Part shown: piece after piece, positions 1 to 9,003 of the stretch
Layout of the letters: each line of letters starts with the position of its first letter
Position numbering within the stretch: position 1 is the first letter of the stretch
Assembly: GCA_050633785.1 (NCBI GenBank)
Contig: JBOEHE010000018.1
Location: forward strand, 1 to 64,000
DNA from: CALKZN01 sp050633785
Lineage (GTDB): Bacteria; Pseudomonadota; Gammaproteobacteria; Arenicellales; Arenicellaceae
Direction: 5' to 3'
DNA length: 64,000 nt
Position numbers and translations under genes: made by a program
Notes under the pieces: generated by a model
What the model saw: the letters and a program-made list of their open reading frames with translations, nothing else
Databases searched by the model: none
Told to the model about the DNA's origin: nothing

Positions 1-912
1 GATGGTTCGGGTGATATAAACAGTCAGTATGTGTATCACCGCCAGCAGCCAGTGGTGAAGTTGGAAGGCAAGACGCCTTATTATATTCATGTTGATCATT
101 TGGGCACGCCGAGAATGGTGACAGATGCAAAGCAGAATATTGCCTGGCAGGCGCAGTACACACCATTTGGCAGTGCTGAGGTTGTTAAGCAAGAGATAGA
201 GCTTAACTTGCGTTTCCCTGGTCAGTATGAGGATAAGGAATCAGGGACGTATTACAATTATTTCCGTGATTATGATCCAGAGATCGGGCGTTATCTGACC
301 AGTGATCCGATTGGCTTGAAAGGGGGAATCAATACATATGCTTATGTTGAAGGTAATCCATTAATAAAATATGACCCACTGGGTTTGGATATTTTGGTTA
401 TTCACAATGGTGCAACAGATGGAAATCCTTTTGGACATACTGCAATTGCTGTAGAGAATCATGGTCTATATAGTCCTGGAAACGCTCAGTCTGATCCTAA
501 TGGAGTCAATAACAATATTATGGGTGGTAATTTAGAGAATTATATACGTCGAGAGGCTACCCGCAGAGATACAAGGTTTACTTTGATTGAAACCACCCCT
601 GAACAAGACCAGAGAATACTTGCTGTTCTTAATGGACAAACTACTACATCTGGGTATTTTGATAATTGTGCTTCCAGAGTTGCTCTAGCAATACATGAGT
701 TATATCAGGACCTTAGTTTTTTTCAACAACTGAATGCTCCCAACCCTCATTTGACGCCAGTTATTCTTCCCGTTGCTGTTGAAAGCCAGGCTCAGTATTA
801 TATGGGTATATTAGGAGGGAGAAGGTTTTCGCTTGATCGTGTAGCTTCTCAGGAAATTGCTGATAGTTTGAATTTTATAGATGATATTAGTAGGTTTGAA
901 AGGGCTCAATGA
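1..912 (+). CDS. Rhs-family protein, C-terminal part with toxin-like tip (5' end outside window)
   Basis: The frame is open from base 1, so only the C-terminal part is present. Residues encoded up to about base 380 form the conserved Rhs repeat-associated core, with the RYLTSDPIGL and NTYAYVEGNPL signatures that end the Rhs beta-shell. After the core (from about 'DPLGLD') the sequence changes to a variable tip of about 175 residues. The tip contains FGHTAIAV followed much later by DNCASRVA, a His-then-Cys order that resembles circularly permuted NlpC/P60 or other papain-like cysteine hydrolases. In known Rhs systems the core encapsulates and releases such a tip as a contact-dependent toxin. 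The neighbouring gene overlaps the stop by four bases, as expected for an immunity gene. The Rhs identity is certain; the toxin class is inference. Confidence 0.88.
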   Translation, partial: DGSGDINSQYVYHRQQPVVKLEGKTPYYIHVDHLGTPRMVTDAKQNIAWQAQYTPFGSAEVVKQEIELNLRFPGQYEDKESGTYYNYFRDYDPEIGRYLTSDPIGLKGGINTYAYVEGNPLIKYDPLGLDILVIHNGATDGNPFGHTAIAVENHGLYSPGNAQSDPNGVNNNIMGGNLENYIRREATRRDTRFTLIETTPEQDQRILAVLNGQTTTSGYFDNCASRVALAIHELYQDLSFFQQLNAPNPHLTPVILPVAVESQAQYYMGILGGRRFSLDRVASQEIADSLNFIDDISRFERAQ

Positions 913-1190
913 AGTTTACATTGATAGTTTTGGTGTGTGTGTTCATACTTTCGTTGATGTATGTTTTTTTTCTACAACACAGTCTTAGCAAACGCTATCT
1001 AGAGGTGAATAGTGGAGATAGTAAAAGTGTGGTTGAAGAAAAAATGGGGAAACCTAAACAAGTAGAAAAAAATTATCAAAATGCCTCAGCTGAGAATTGG
1101 AATTATTATAGTTGGCCATTTCCACGTGTTTATACATTTGTGATCCTTAATGATGAAGTGATTGATAAATACGATTCTATTTCTCCATAG
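909..1190 (+). CDS. Small membrane-anchored SmpA/OmlA-like protein, candidate immunity protein
   Basis: This 93-residue protein starts in an ATGA overlap with the Rhs gene, so the two are translationally coupled. Residues 4-23 form one hydrophobic segment, giving an anchor or uncleaved signal. The rest (VNSGDSKSVVEEKMGKPKQV, then a C-terminal strand-rich part ending near DEVIDKYDS) resembles the BamE/SmpA/OmlA fold, in which a short helix precedes a G-x-P turn. The position directly after a polymorphic-toxin tip suggests it protects against that toxin in the periplasm or at the membrane, but no immunity family is recognised. A stand-alone SmpA-like protein is the alternative. Confidence 0.6.
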   Translation: MKFTLIVLVCVFILSLMYVFFLQHSLSKRYLEVNSGDSKSVVEEKMGKPKQVEKNYQNASAENWNYYSWPFPRVYTFVILNDEVIDKYDSISP

Positions 1191-1291
1191 GGTTGTGAAA
1201 TAAGGGGGTATGGAGCTGTTTTTGGCCGCTTCTAAATACCGATGATTTATTTGGATAAAAATATACTTCTGTATCTGGTTAGAGAGTATTT

Positions 1292-1825
1292 ATGAAAAAG
1301 CGGTTTAGTGTTCTACTTGTGACTATCATTGCATCTGTATCTTGGGGAGGGTTTTCATTGGCTTCTCCTTTTAATGAGAGTGAGATGATTGTCTATCGAT
1401 CCAATCAAAGCAAGGCATCCATTTTTGTTTTTACCGACATTGATTGTGGTTATTGCCGAAAGTTGCACAAGGAAATTCCCTCGCTGATAGCATCTGGCGT
1501 AGAGGTGCACTATTTACCATTTCCACGAGCAGGTATTGGATCAAAAAGTTATAAGAAATTCGTCAGTGTTTATTGTTCGGTGGATAAACAAAAAGCCCTG
1601 GATTTAGCCAAAAACGGTGTGAATATTCCTGATCGTAAGTGCGAAAATCCAGTGAAAAAGGTGTATCTTGCAGCCAAGAAAACTGGCATTCGTGGGACGC
1701 CGGCTATATTCACTAAAAATGGAAAAAAATTAGGTGGGTATAGGAGTGCTCGGGCATTGACTAAAGACCTTGGGGTGCCTTTCGTTGCTGCAAGCACTGA
1801 AAAATTGAAGGTTTATAGTCCCTAG
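1292..1825 (+). CDS. DsbC/DsbG-like periplasmic thioredoxin-fold protein
   Basis: The protein has 177 residues with an N-terminal signal peptide ending near SLASP. The thioredoxin-fold active site is CGYC in DIDCGYCRKLH, and the cis-proline loop is visible as RGTPAIF. A second Cys pair (YCSVDKQ... and RKCENP) matches the structural disulfide of DsbC. DsbC-type proteins isomerise wrong disulfides in the periplasm, kept reduced by DsbD. Full-length DsbC has about 230 residues with an N-terminal dimerisation domain that is nearly absent here, so this may be a monomeric oxidase or isomerase variant like those on mobile elements. It lies alone between the Rhs pair and a membrane protein. Confidence 0.85.
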   Translation: MKKRFSVLLVTIIASVSWGGFSLASPFNESEMIVYRSNQSKASIFVFTDIDCGYCRKLHKEIPSLIASGVEVHYLPFPRAGIGSKSYKKFVSVYCSVDKQKALDLAKNGVNIPDRKCENPVKKVYLAAKKTGIRGTPAIFTKNGKKLGGYRSARALTKDLGVPFVAASTEKLKVYSP

Positions 1826-1844
1826 CCAAAACATGTGATTTGTA

Positions 1845-2795
1845 GTGCAACTTAATTACATCATCAGAGCAAAATATCTCTATGCAGTGTACGCCATAGT
1901 GCCAATCATTACTCTTATTGTATTGATTGATTTATGCTTATTAAATGGAAGTATAAAAAAAGTATTGCAGAGCAGTCCTAACCAAACACTTTGGTTTATT
2001 ATTCTATTTGGGGCCCCACATATTGTTGCCAGTACAATAGCGTATTGTGATAAGGATTATTTTCAGCGGTATAAGATGAATATTATTTGGGGCTTGTCAG
2101 GCTCTTTTATGCTCACATTATTGACTATCGTTTATTTACCAATAACGATTGGATTTTCGCTATTAGTCGTCATTGGGACATTGCACTTAGTTGGGCAACA
2201 GGCTGGTATTTCAAGACTGTTTATCCGCCAAGCTATAAGTAATTTTAAACTCTGGCAATGGAGCACTACTATTATTACTTGTATTGTTGCTTTGTCGGTA
2301 GGCTTGAGTAATAACGCGAGTTCCTGGCAATATATTCCTTATTTACCATGGTTGTTAATCCTGTATCTGGGCTTCACGACTTTTCTGGTTATCAACATCG
2401 TTTTGCAAGTTCAAAACAAGCAACAAACATTATATCTGTTAATGAACCAAATCATGGTAATCATGATCGTGGTCTTTTTGTTAATGGGATATGATTTGTT
2501 TGTTGTCCTGATGCCTCGTCTGGTTCATGATTCAACAGCTTTTATTTTTTATATGGTCCATGATGCAAACCGACTGGAAAAGTCCAATGGCAATTTGTTT
2601 TATAGAGTATTGCATTTTAAGCCTTCTACCATATTATTTGGTTTGCCTGTGATTGCTTTGGGTATAGCGTTGGCACTTAACTCTGTATTGCCGCAAATAG
2701 TCATCTTGACTATCACTTACTTTCATTATTACATCGAAGGTGTTGCTTGGAAAAATGGCAGCATTCACCGGGATAATATTTCCATATACGCGTAA
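1845..2795 (+). CDS. Polytopic membrane protein of unknown function
   Basis: The best start is a GTG, giving 316 residues with roughly eight predicted hydrophobic segments. I do not recognise the family with confidence. Conserved-looking polar features occur within membrane segments: PHIVAST near residue 55, HLVGQQAG near 110, YMVHDANRLEK near 235 and YFHYYIEG near 295. Intramembrane His residues of this kind are seen in retinal-forming (Brp/Blh-like) and lipid-modifying integral enzymes, but that is only a comparison. It follows the DsbC-like gene by 19 bases and could share its transcript. There is about 270 bp of non-coding DNA after it. Confidence 0.6.
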   Translation: MQLNYIIRAKYLYAVYAIVPIITLIVLIDLCLLNGSIKKVLQSSPNQTLWFIILFGAPHIVASTIAYCDKDYFQRYKMNIIWGLSGSFMLTLLTIVYLPITIGFSLLVVIGTLHLVGQQAGISRLFIRQAISNFKLWQWSTTIITCIVALSVGLSNNASSWQYIPYLPWLLILYLGFTTFLVINIVLQVQNKQQTLYLLMNQIMVIMIVVFLLMGYDLFVVLMPRLVHDSTAFIFYMVHDANRLEKSNGNLFYRVLHFKPSTILFGLPVIALGIALALNSVLPQIVILTITYFHYYIEGVAWKNGSIHRDNISIYA

Positions 2796-3069
2796 AAAAA
2801 ACATACGTATTTCACTAAAACATCAAGGAAAACAATCTGTGTTGACAGAGAAAATAGCAGTGCCTCTCTGAAAGAACAATTGTTGAAAGACTTCTCTTTG
2901 TCTATAACTGTAAGAAAGCATTTCAGTATACGTACTTAATCGTTTGCAATGAACTTATAAAATGTTCGGTCAATTAAGGTGTCTCTATCATGAAAGTGAT
3001 ATGATTTAGATTGATCCCAAGTTTGTTTGTAGCATTCATTGTCAACTAACATTAATAAGTATAAAAAAT

Positions 3070-4803
3070 ATGAAAAAAATGATTGTTATCGTAGCGCTTC
3101 TGCTAATAGTAGGATTGGTATTAGCGCTGTTGGTTTATCAAGAGAATCAGAAATTAAATGATAGTTTTTTCGTTGAGACAACATCCTCTGTTCGACGAAT
3201 GAAAGAATTGGATAGTGAATTGAGTACTCAATTGCTTAAATTACGCTATGGTTTGAATGAAAATTATGATGCTTTGGCAGATTTGGAAGCTGAATTAGAT
3301 GAAGAGTTTGATCGCTTGCGCTATACAGGGACATTTGTTGAATTTGATTTTGATGATCCCGTACAGAAGTTATTGTCCAGCTATGAAAAATTGGCCCGAG
3401 AGAAAGGCGTTCATATACAAGAGTTTATGGTTGTTAATGAGGCTTTGAACAAAGTACTGTCAGATTTTCCCGAATTGAGTCAAAGAGTGATTCGCTTTGC
3501 GGACCTTGTACCAGAAGTATCAAGAGATAATTTTATTCACAGAGTCGATGAATTGAATGTTGATATCTATCGTTACCTTAATTCGGGAGATGATGCCAGC
3601 AGACAACATATTCTTGAATGGGCTCCAGTGCTTGAGAATATAGTTCGTGACTCAAATATGGATAATGTCGATGAGGCGGTGAAGCTCATGACAGAATACC
3701 GGTCGACACTCTTGTTATTGATGGAACAGCGTAGCAGTGTGCAAAAACATATGATGCATGCGTTGGACATACCAACGTTTGATCAACTCAGTACGATGCA
3801 GGCAGGTTATACTGATTTTCATAATAACTTATTGATCAAGTCAGAGAGATTGAGAAATGCTCTGGTCGTTTATGGTTTCTTATTACTGCTGATATTAGGC
3901 TTTCTGGCTTATAAATTGCGCAAAAATTACGTTAATCTGGAACAAACCATTGCAGAACGTACTCGTGAAATTAAGGAATCACAGGAACAGTTGATTCAAT
4001 CCGAAAAAATGGCTTCTCTGGGTGAGATGGTTGCCGGGGTGGCACACGAAGTGAATACACCGCTGGGCTATGTCAGCAGTAATGTTGAAACCATGGGCCT
4101 TAACTTTGCCGATATGGATCAGTTACTGACTCGTGTGAAGGATTTGTGGCAATACTCCAGTTCAGCTGATTTAAATGTTGTAAAAATTGCAGAGAAATCC
4201 AAACAAATTGTCGATATTTATTCGAATGCTCAAATTGAAGAAATTTTCTCAGAGAGCCAGGAATTGCTCAAAGACAGCGGTCATGGTCTGGAAGAAATTT
4301 CAGGGCTTGTTCAAAGCCTGAAAGATTTTTCCCGTTTGGACCGACAGTCAACGGATCATATTGATGTGCATGATTGCATCGAGAGTTCTTTGAAAATTGC
4401 AATGAATAAAATCAAGGAATGCAATGTTGTGGTGGAGAAAAATTATGCCAGCCTACCTAAGATTACCTGCACACCTTCAAAATTAAACCAACTTTTTCTG
4501 AATGTGATTACTAATGCTGCTCAAGCGATGAAGGCTGAGGGTGGAACCCTCAGTGTGAGTACTGCCAGAGATGGTGAGCACGTAATAATTGATTTTCGAG
4601 ATGAAGGCAGTGGCATGGATGAGGAAACGATGAAAAAAATGTTTGATCCTTTTTTTACTACTAAAGCAATTGGAGAAGGTACTGGTCTGGGAATGTCTAT
4701 TTCGTATAAAATAGTACAAGATCATGGGGGTGATATTAATGTCCAGTCAGAAGTTGGTAAAGGTACAGTTTTAAGTGTTAGCTTACCCATTAAGAGTAAA
4801 TAA
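3070..4803 (+). CDS. Membrane sensor histidine kinase with helical (DAHL-like) extracytoplasmic domain
   Basis: This 577-residue protein has a membrane segment at residues 4-23, a long all-helical sensor region (about 30-260) rich in Leu/Glu heptads like the DAHL domain, a second membrane segment (about 262-282) and a coiled coil into the kinase core. The H-box is AGVAHEVNTPLGY with His326 as the phospho-acceptor. The N-box is LNVITNAAQAM, the G1 box DEGSGMD, and the G2 box GTGLGMSISYKIVQDHGG. The HExNTPLG H-box places it with the NtrB-like kinases that control diguanylate or RpfG-type outputs. The receiver-only gene that starts 12 bases downstream is its likely partner. The stimulus is not evident. 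Confidence 0.92.
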   Translation: MKKMIVIVALLLIVGLVLALLVYQENQKLNDSFFVETTSSVRRMKELDSELSTQLLKLRYGLNENYDALADLEAELDEEFDRLRYTGTFVEFDFDDPVQKLLSSYEKLAREKGVHIQEFMVVNEALNKVLSDFPELSQRVIRFADLVPEVSRDNFIHRVDELNVDIYRYLNSGDDASRQHILEWAPVLENIVRDSNMDNVDEAVKLMTEYRSTLLLLMEQRSSVQKHMMHALDIPTFDQLSTMQAGYTDFHNNLLIKSERLRNALVVYGFLLLLILGFLAYKLRKNYVNLEQTIAERTREIKESQEQLIQSEKMASLGEMVAGVAHEVNTPLGYVSSNVETMGLNFADMDQLLTRVKDLWQYSSSADLNVVKIAEKSKQIVDIYSNAQIEEIFSESQELLKDSGHGLEEISGLVQSLKDFSRLDRQSTDHIDVHDCIESSLKIAMNKIKECNVVVEKNYASLPKITCTPSKLNQLFLNVITNAAQAMKAEGGTLSVSTARDGEHVIIDFRDEGSGMDEETMKKMFDPFFTTKAIGEGTGLGMSISYKIVQDHGGDINVQSEVGKGTVLSVSLPIKSK

Positions 4804-4815
4804 TCGAGATTTATA

Positions 4816-5799
4816 ATGTCTGATAGTAATAGAAAGTACAGGGTCCTTTTTGTTGATGATGAACGACGAATTTTAACTGCGCTGCGTTCCATTTTTCGCC
4901 GAGAGTATGAGGTTTATACGGCTAATGGAGGCGCTGAAGCACTGGAAATTCTCAAAGAGAATAAAGTTGATGTCGTCGTCAGTGATCAGCGCATGCCCAA
5001 TATGCTAGGCAACGAATTGTTAGCTCAGGTGCATAAACTGTATCCTCAGACCATGCGTGTGTTGTTGACTGGGTTTATGGACAAAGAAGCCATTATAGAC
5101 ACGATAAATCAGGGACAAATATACCGCTTTATTAATAAGCCCTGGAAGAATGATGATATTCGAGAGATTATCGCTGAAGCGGCTTTAGCATCTGAGTTTG
5201 AAATGGAAGCTTTAGCCGATGAGAGTGCTTTGTCTGAACTCGATCCTGTCAAAGCGGATAGTCAAGACGCTTCTTCGGGCACGGACAAAGTACTAAACAA
5301 ACGGGCGAATCCTTCTTTGTTGTTGATGGATGATGATCGTGGAACGCAAAAAGGACTGAAAGATTATTGTGCTACACAAGGATCAAAACTGTATATTGCC
5401 AATGATATCAATCAAGTAGTATCAGCTTTACAATCACACAGTAGCATTGGTGTTCTGATTATCAAACTACCTGTTGATTCCAGTGATACCCTGCAATCAA
5501 TTTCGTTGTTGAAGCAATATCGTCCTGAACTTATTACAACTATCTTAGCTACGCAAACCGATGCTGAGACTATAGTAAGCCTTATCAATGCCGGACAGAT
5601 TTTCCGTTATTTATCCCATCCATATGATCCAACTATTTTGGAAATGACTCTGGATGAGTCATTTAAACATCATAAATTGCTTAAGAAAAAAGCCAAGTTG
5701 CAGAAACGTGTGAAAGTGGACAATAGAAAACTGACGTTTTCTGATCGAATTAAACGTTTGTTCTTACCCTTTAATCGAGAAACAAGCAGTGCTAGTTAA
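4816..5799 (+). CDS. Response regulator with two receiver domains, second degenerate
   Basis: The protein has 327 residues. The N-terminal receiver (about 8-130) is complete: acidic pair Asp14/Asp15, phospho-acceptor Asp57 in VVVSDQRMPNM, the LLTGF switch Thr and the INKPW Lys. It belongs to the RpfG-like receiver group. A second receiver-like fold (about 168-300) keeps the acidic MDDDR turn but has IIKLPVD where the acceptor Asp should be, and YLSHPYD in place of the K-P motif, so it probably cannot be phosphorylated. There is no output domain such as HD-GYP, GGDEF or HTH, so it likely acts by protein contact. It follows the kinase gene by 12 bases and shares its operon. Confidence 0.9.
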   Translation: MSDSNRKYRVLFVDDERRILTALRSIFRREYEVYTANGGAEALEILKENKVDVVVSDQRMPNMLGNELLAQVHKLYPQTMRVLLTGFMDKEAIIDTINQGQIYRFINKPWKNDDIREIIAEAALASEFEMEALADESALSELDPVKADSQDASSGTDKVLNKRANPSLLLMDDDRGTQKGLKDYCATQGSKLYIANDINQVVSALQSHSSIGVLIIKLPVDSSDTLQSISLLKQYRPELITTILATQTDAETIVSLINAGQIFRYLSHPYDPTILEMTLDESFKHHKLLKKKAKLQKRVKVDNRKLTFSDRIKRLFLPFNRETSSAS

Positions 5800-5946
5800 G
5801 TGTGTTGGCCAAAGTTGAAAAAAATCTTTTGAGGGAGAAGGTTACTGCTCCTAGTATGCGTCTTAATAACAACAGTGGCAAATTGTGATTTTTAAAACCT
5901 GAAAAATAGGCTTGAAAAGCGAATTCAGGCTTGAGATATAAACAAT

Positions 5947-5988
5947 AAACCCAGTCGAATTGCCTTTTGGTTGGCTGCGACTGGGTTT
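5947..5988. terminator. Intergenic hairpin between convergent genes
   Basis: An 11-bp perfect stem (AAACCCAGTCG with CGACTGGGTTT) surrounds a 20-base loop. It sits between the convergent response-regulator and YHS genes and carries A/T-rich flanks on both sides, so it can act as a bidirectional terminator. Confidence 0.75.
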
Positions 5989-6047
5989 AAAGTTTAGAGA
6001 TATGAAAATAGCTGGCTTTCAATCAAAATTGAATTTACAAAGAATGC

Positions 6048-6530
6048 TTAATTATCTTTCTGGGCTTTTAATAATTCAGGCCAGAATTTATCCGCTTGTG
6101 AAATGAATTTTTTTGGCTTTTTGCTCCACCGTTTAAGAACTCTATTATTGTAGTTCAAGTAAAGTTTATCGTTACGTATGGTAAAGACTTTTGGGTCAAT
6201 GCCTGCATAACTGTCGTTGGCGATAGCATACGCACAATAACCCCCGTATTGCGGGGCATACTTTTCAGGGTTTGCTTTAAACGTGGACAAGTTTTCAGCA
6301 CTGGCAAATAGCCAGGTAGCCTCATTCCATTGATGCTTGAATTTTTTATCTCCTTTTATGGCTTTATTTTCTGTGAAGTAGGCAACAGTGTCATAACCTT
6401 TAATGGCAAAACCTTTTCTGTCAACATAGGTCGGGCCTTCATCTGCATAGCTAGGCAGTGCTGTGAAAAGCAACACAAGACTTATGATTAATTTCGTTAT
6501 GGACTGTTTGGATACTATTTTTGGATACAT
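6048..6530 (-). CDS. Periplasmic YHS-domain protein
   Basis: A GAGGA Shine-Dalgarno eight bases before the second ATG supports a start at 6530 rather than the in-frame ATG at 6545. A signal peptide of about 30 residues ends at PSYADEG. The mature part holds the YHS motif region: KGYDTVAYF, KHQWNEATWLFASAENLSTF and the typical YGGYCAYA loop, whose Tyr/Cys residues are characteristic. YHS proteins of this exported type are found across marine Proteobacteria and are suspected to bind metal ions. Their biochemical role is not established. It stands alone, with a 300-bp spacer to the next divergent gene. Confidence 0.85.
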   Translation of the reverse strand: MYPKIVSKQSITKLIISLVLLFTALPSYADEGPTYVDRKGFAIKGYDTVAYFTENKAIKGDKKFKHQWNEATWLFASAENLSTFKANPEKYAPQYGGYCAYAIANDSYAGIDPKVFTIRNDKLYLNYNNRVLKRWSKKPKKFISQADKFWPELLKAQKDN

Positions 6531-6843
6531 TGTAGAGTTCCTCATACTTTAGGGCTCGGATATTTATTGCTCTATGAATAATCTTAATTATAAGACCTTT
6601 TCGCTATATATATTCTTTCAGTTTAATTACTGGTGAATCAGTTAAGGCACACTTTATTGTATACTGAACCAGGTGTATGGGGGCTAGAGTTAGTCTAATT
6701 TCGGTATAAGTATGTCTTCACCGAAATAACAGTTTATATCTTAATAAGAAAATAATATTAAAGTTGTTGAGCAACTGGTTTATATTGATTGTACATACCA
6801 GAATTTAGATTCGCGGGGAAGTCTGGTGTCGTAAAGCTCATAG

Positions 6844-7680
6844 ATGAGAGCTTTATTAGTTATAGATCCGCGGTTTATAGCAGCAACGTTTTTATTTATG
6901 ACTGAAAATTGCACGCCTGCACTGTATTGTTGGAACGATAAAGTGTTGTATATTGGCCAGGAACAGGGCCGTGGATTACGTTCTCACAGTGATGCACCTG
7001 TTGCCGCTTTAGTGGCGGGAATGACTGGTGATATTAGCTTATCATCAGATTTGAAGCCTGAAATGGAGTTGAAATGTCGAAGTGCATTTTGGCAGCCCGG
7101 TAGTAGCTGGAATGATCAATTCACAGATCATTTCTCCAGCTCCCTCATGATTGACCCGTTGAACCCTCTAAGGCAAGCTATTGTGTCCAGAACAACGGCG
7201 CATGATCTTGATTGTGGCTACAAATTAGATAATGAAGAACAATGGATAGAGTTATTGCAGGAAATTTACCGAGATAGACCAGAGCAAGACGAGGTAGAAG
7301 CGAGAATTCATGAACTTTTCTATCCAAATTCAGCGGAACCACAAGAGTCTTCTTTAGATAAACGCATTGTCGAAATTGCAGGATTGCTCGAACAAAATTA
7401 CATGATCAAAAAAACAACGGCTGAGTTGGCTGAACATGTAAACCTGTCAGAAGTCCATCTCGTGCAATTGTTTAAACGTCAGGTTGGCGTACCAATAGGG
7501 CGCTATATATTCTGGCGTCGATTTTTGCATACGATGAGAGCCGTATTGCAGGGAAAAAATGTTACCGAATCTGCAATGGAAGCAGGTTTCGCTGATACGG
7601 CACATTTTTCCAGAGCATTTAAAACTGCCATTGGTGTTTCACCTTCTAAATATTGGAAACGCCTCTACCAGAAAACGTGA
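6844..7680 (+). CDS. AraC-family transcriptional regulator (first of a paralogous pair)
   Basis: The protein has 278 residues. The C-terminal 100 carry the two AraC helix-turn-helix units: TTAELAEHVNLSEVHLVQLFKRQVG, then NVTESAMEAGFADTAHFSRAFKTAIGVSP. The N-terminal half (CTPALYCWNDKVLYIGQ...) is not a cupin I recognise, but it is clearly paralogous to the start of the next gene (PIIYLFNETILFIGD). That alignment suggests translation may begin at the internal ATG at 6898. No target can be read from the sequence. The pair probably arose by duplication in an otherwise gene-poor stretch. Confidence 0.85.
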   Translation: MRALLVIDPRFIAATFLFMTENCTPALYCWNDKVLYIGQEQGRGLRSHSDAPVAALVAGMTGDISLSSDLKPEMELKCRSAFWQPGSSWNDQFTDHFSSSLMIDPLNPLRQAIVSRTTAHDLDCGYKLDNEEQWIELLQEIYRDRPEQDEVEARIHELFYPNSAEPQESSLDKRIVEIAGLLEQNYMIKKTTAELAEHVNLSEVHLVQLFKRQVGVPIGRYIFWRRFLHTMRAVLQGKNVTESAMEAGFADTAHFSRAFKTAIGVSPSKYWKRLYQKT

Positions 7681-7917
7681 TGTTCTGAATGGATGTTCTG
7701 TTATTCGATAATGTTCCCAGGTTGAGGGCATCTCGAACAAAATCATAAAAACGTTCAAGTTTTATAAGCGTGACTTGTTTATATTGGTAGCTGTTTTACC
7801 ACCGGTTAGTTTTTGTTTTATAAGCGCTTTTTCGGTGTTAAGGAATCAACGGAATGTCAGTTGAACTGATTTTCAGTTGTTTATGTATTTTCAGGATTTT
7901 GTCGGGGGACACGCACT

Positions 7918-8742
7918 ATGCAGCCAATTATCTATCTTTTTAACGAAACTATTTTATTTATTGGCGATATCCCTCCTAACGATTGGCACGCGATACCTGT
8001 TGAAACGATAGCAACTCATTTGGCTGGAGAATTTTCAGTTCAAAGCCATTGTGGTCAGCAACAACCGATGACAAGTATTTATTGGCCAGCCAGTATGGAA
8101 CGTAAAACAAAGTACAATGATGGAGAAGTGCTAGCCTATTTTATGTTTCCACGATATTTGAATATATTTACCAAGTTGGAGGGTAGTTTGAATCAGGTAT
8201 GGTCAGTTAATGGTGAGGTACGTTATGAAATGGTTCGTGAGCAACAATGGATCGCTTTGTTAAAAGAGGCTTATCGCTTCCGATTAGATGCACAGACAGT
8301 CAAAGGACGGATTAACGATATTTTTTCTGATCAAGGTCAAAATAATTTATTCGATTACAACCACTGTCGCTTAGACCCGAGAATTCGTCAATTGATTCAA
8401 CTGCTTAAGGAAGAGGTGGCATGTAATCGCGAGATAGATTTTTCTGCTCATTTAGGTTTATCTGAACAGCATTTAAGGCGGTTGTTTAAAGAAACGGTTG
8501 GCTGTAGCATTGCTCAGTATAAAACACATTTGCGTATGTGTTTAGTCGTGCTGTTGAAATCTCAAGGTCATAATGTAACTGAGAGTACTGCTGGGGCAGG
8601 TTTTTATGATTTATCTCATGCTGATAAACAACATAAAAAAGTCTATGGTATTTCAACTGCTTACACACTTTCGAGAAGCGATGTAGTGGTTGATGAACAG
8701 GTTTGCCTTGAACAGTTTCTAGGCAATAAAGTAGCAGTGTAA
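7918..8742 (+). CDS. AraC-family regulator (second paralogue, degenerate second HTH)
   Basis: This 274-residue paralogue of the preceding regulator shares the N-terminal pattern (YLFNETILFIGD, QQWIALLKEAYR versus EQWIELLQEIYR) and the first HTH (FSAHLGLSEQHLRRLFKETVG). The second HTH is eroded. NVTESTAGAGFYDLSHADKQHKKVYGIS keeps the GF turn but not the usual SHFSRxFKKxxGxSP pattern, so DNA contact by that unit may be altered or lost. It is 237 bp downstream of its paralogue, far enough for its own promoter. A dominant-negative or hetero-dimeric partner role is possible but not shown. Confidence 0.75.
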   Translation: MQPIIYLFNETILFIGDIPPNDWHAIPVETIATHLAGEFSVQSHCGQQQPMTSIYWPASMERKTKYNDGEVLAYFMFPRYLNIFTKLEGSLNQVWSVNGEVRYEMVREQQWIALLKEAYRFRLDAQTVKGRINDIFSDQGQNNLFDYNHCRLDPRIRQLIQLLKEEVACNREIDFSAHLGLSEQHLRRLFKETVGCSIAQYKTHLRMCLVVLLKSQGHNVTESTAGAGFYDLSHADKQHKKVYGISTAYTLSRSDVVVDEQVCLEQFLGNKVAV

Positions 8743-8875
8743 CTGGCAAGCTGTGCTCAATCGAGATGATTGCAGGTCATGTTCGAAAATTACAAGTGTC
8801 CATCTAATCAATGTTTATAATTGGGCCATAGCGTTTCTTATTGTGTAAAAGGTGTTTTGACGTTATGGGTGTATT

Positions 8876-8917
8876 AGGTCTGTAAAACAGCATTTAAACT
8901 GTTTGCAGACCTTTTTT
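8876..8917. terminator. Strong hairpin terminator
   Basis: The arms AGGTCTG-TAAAACAG and CTGTTTG-CAGACCT pair around CATTTAAA and are followed by a run of six Ts. It lies between the AraC paralogue and the convergent methyltransferase gene. Confidence 0.85.
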
Positions 8918-9003
8918 ATGCCAGTTAGGGAACAAGGACTGGCTATCGTTGGAGCAGCGTCAGGCAAGAAGCCATGCTTTAAAAAGTGCCAATGAAATGA
9001 TTT

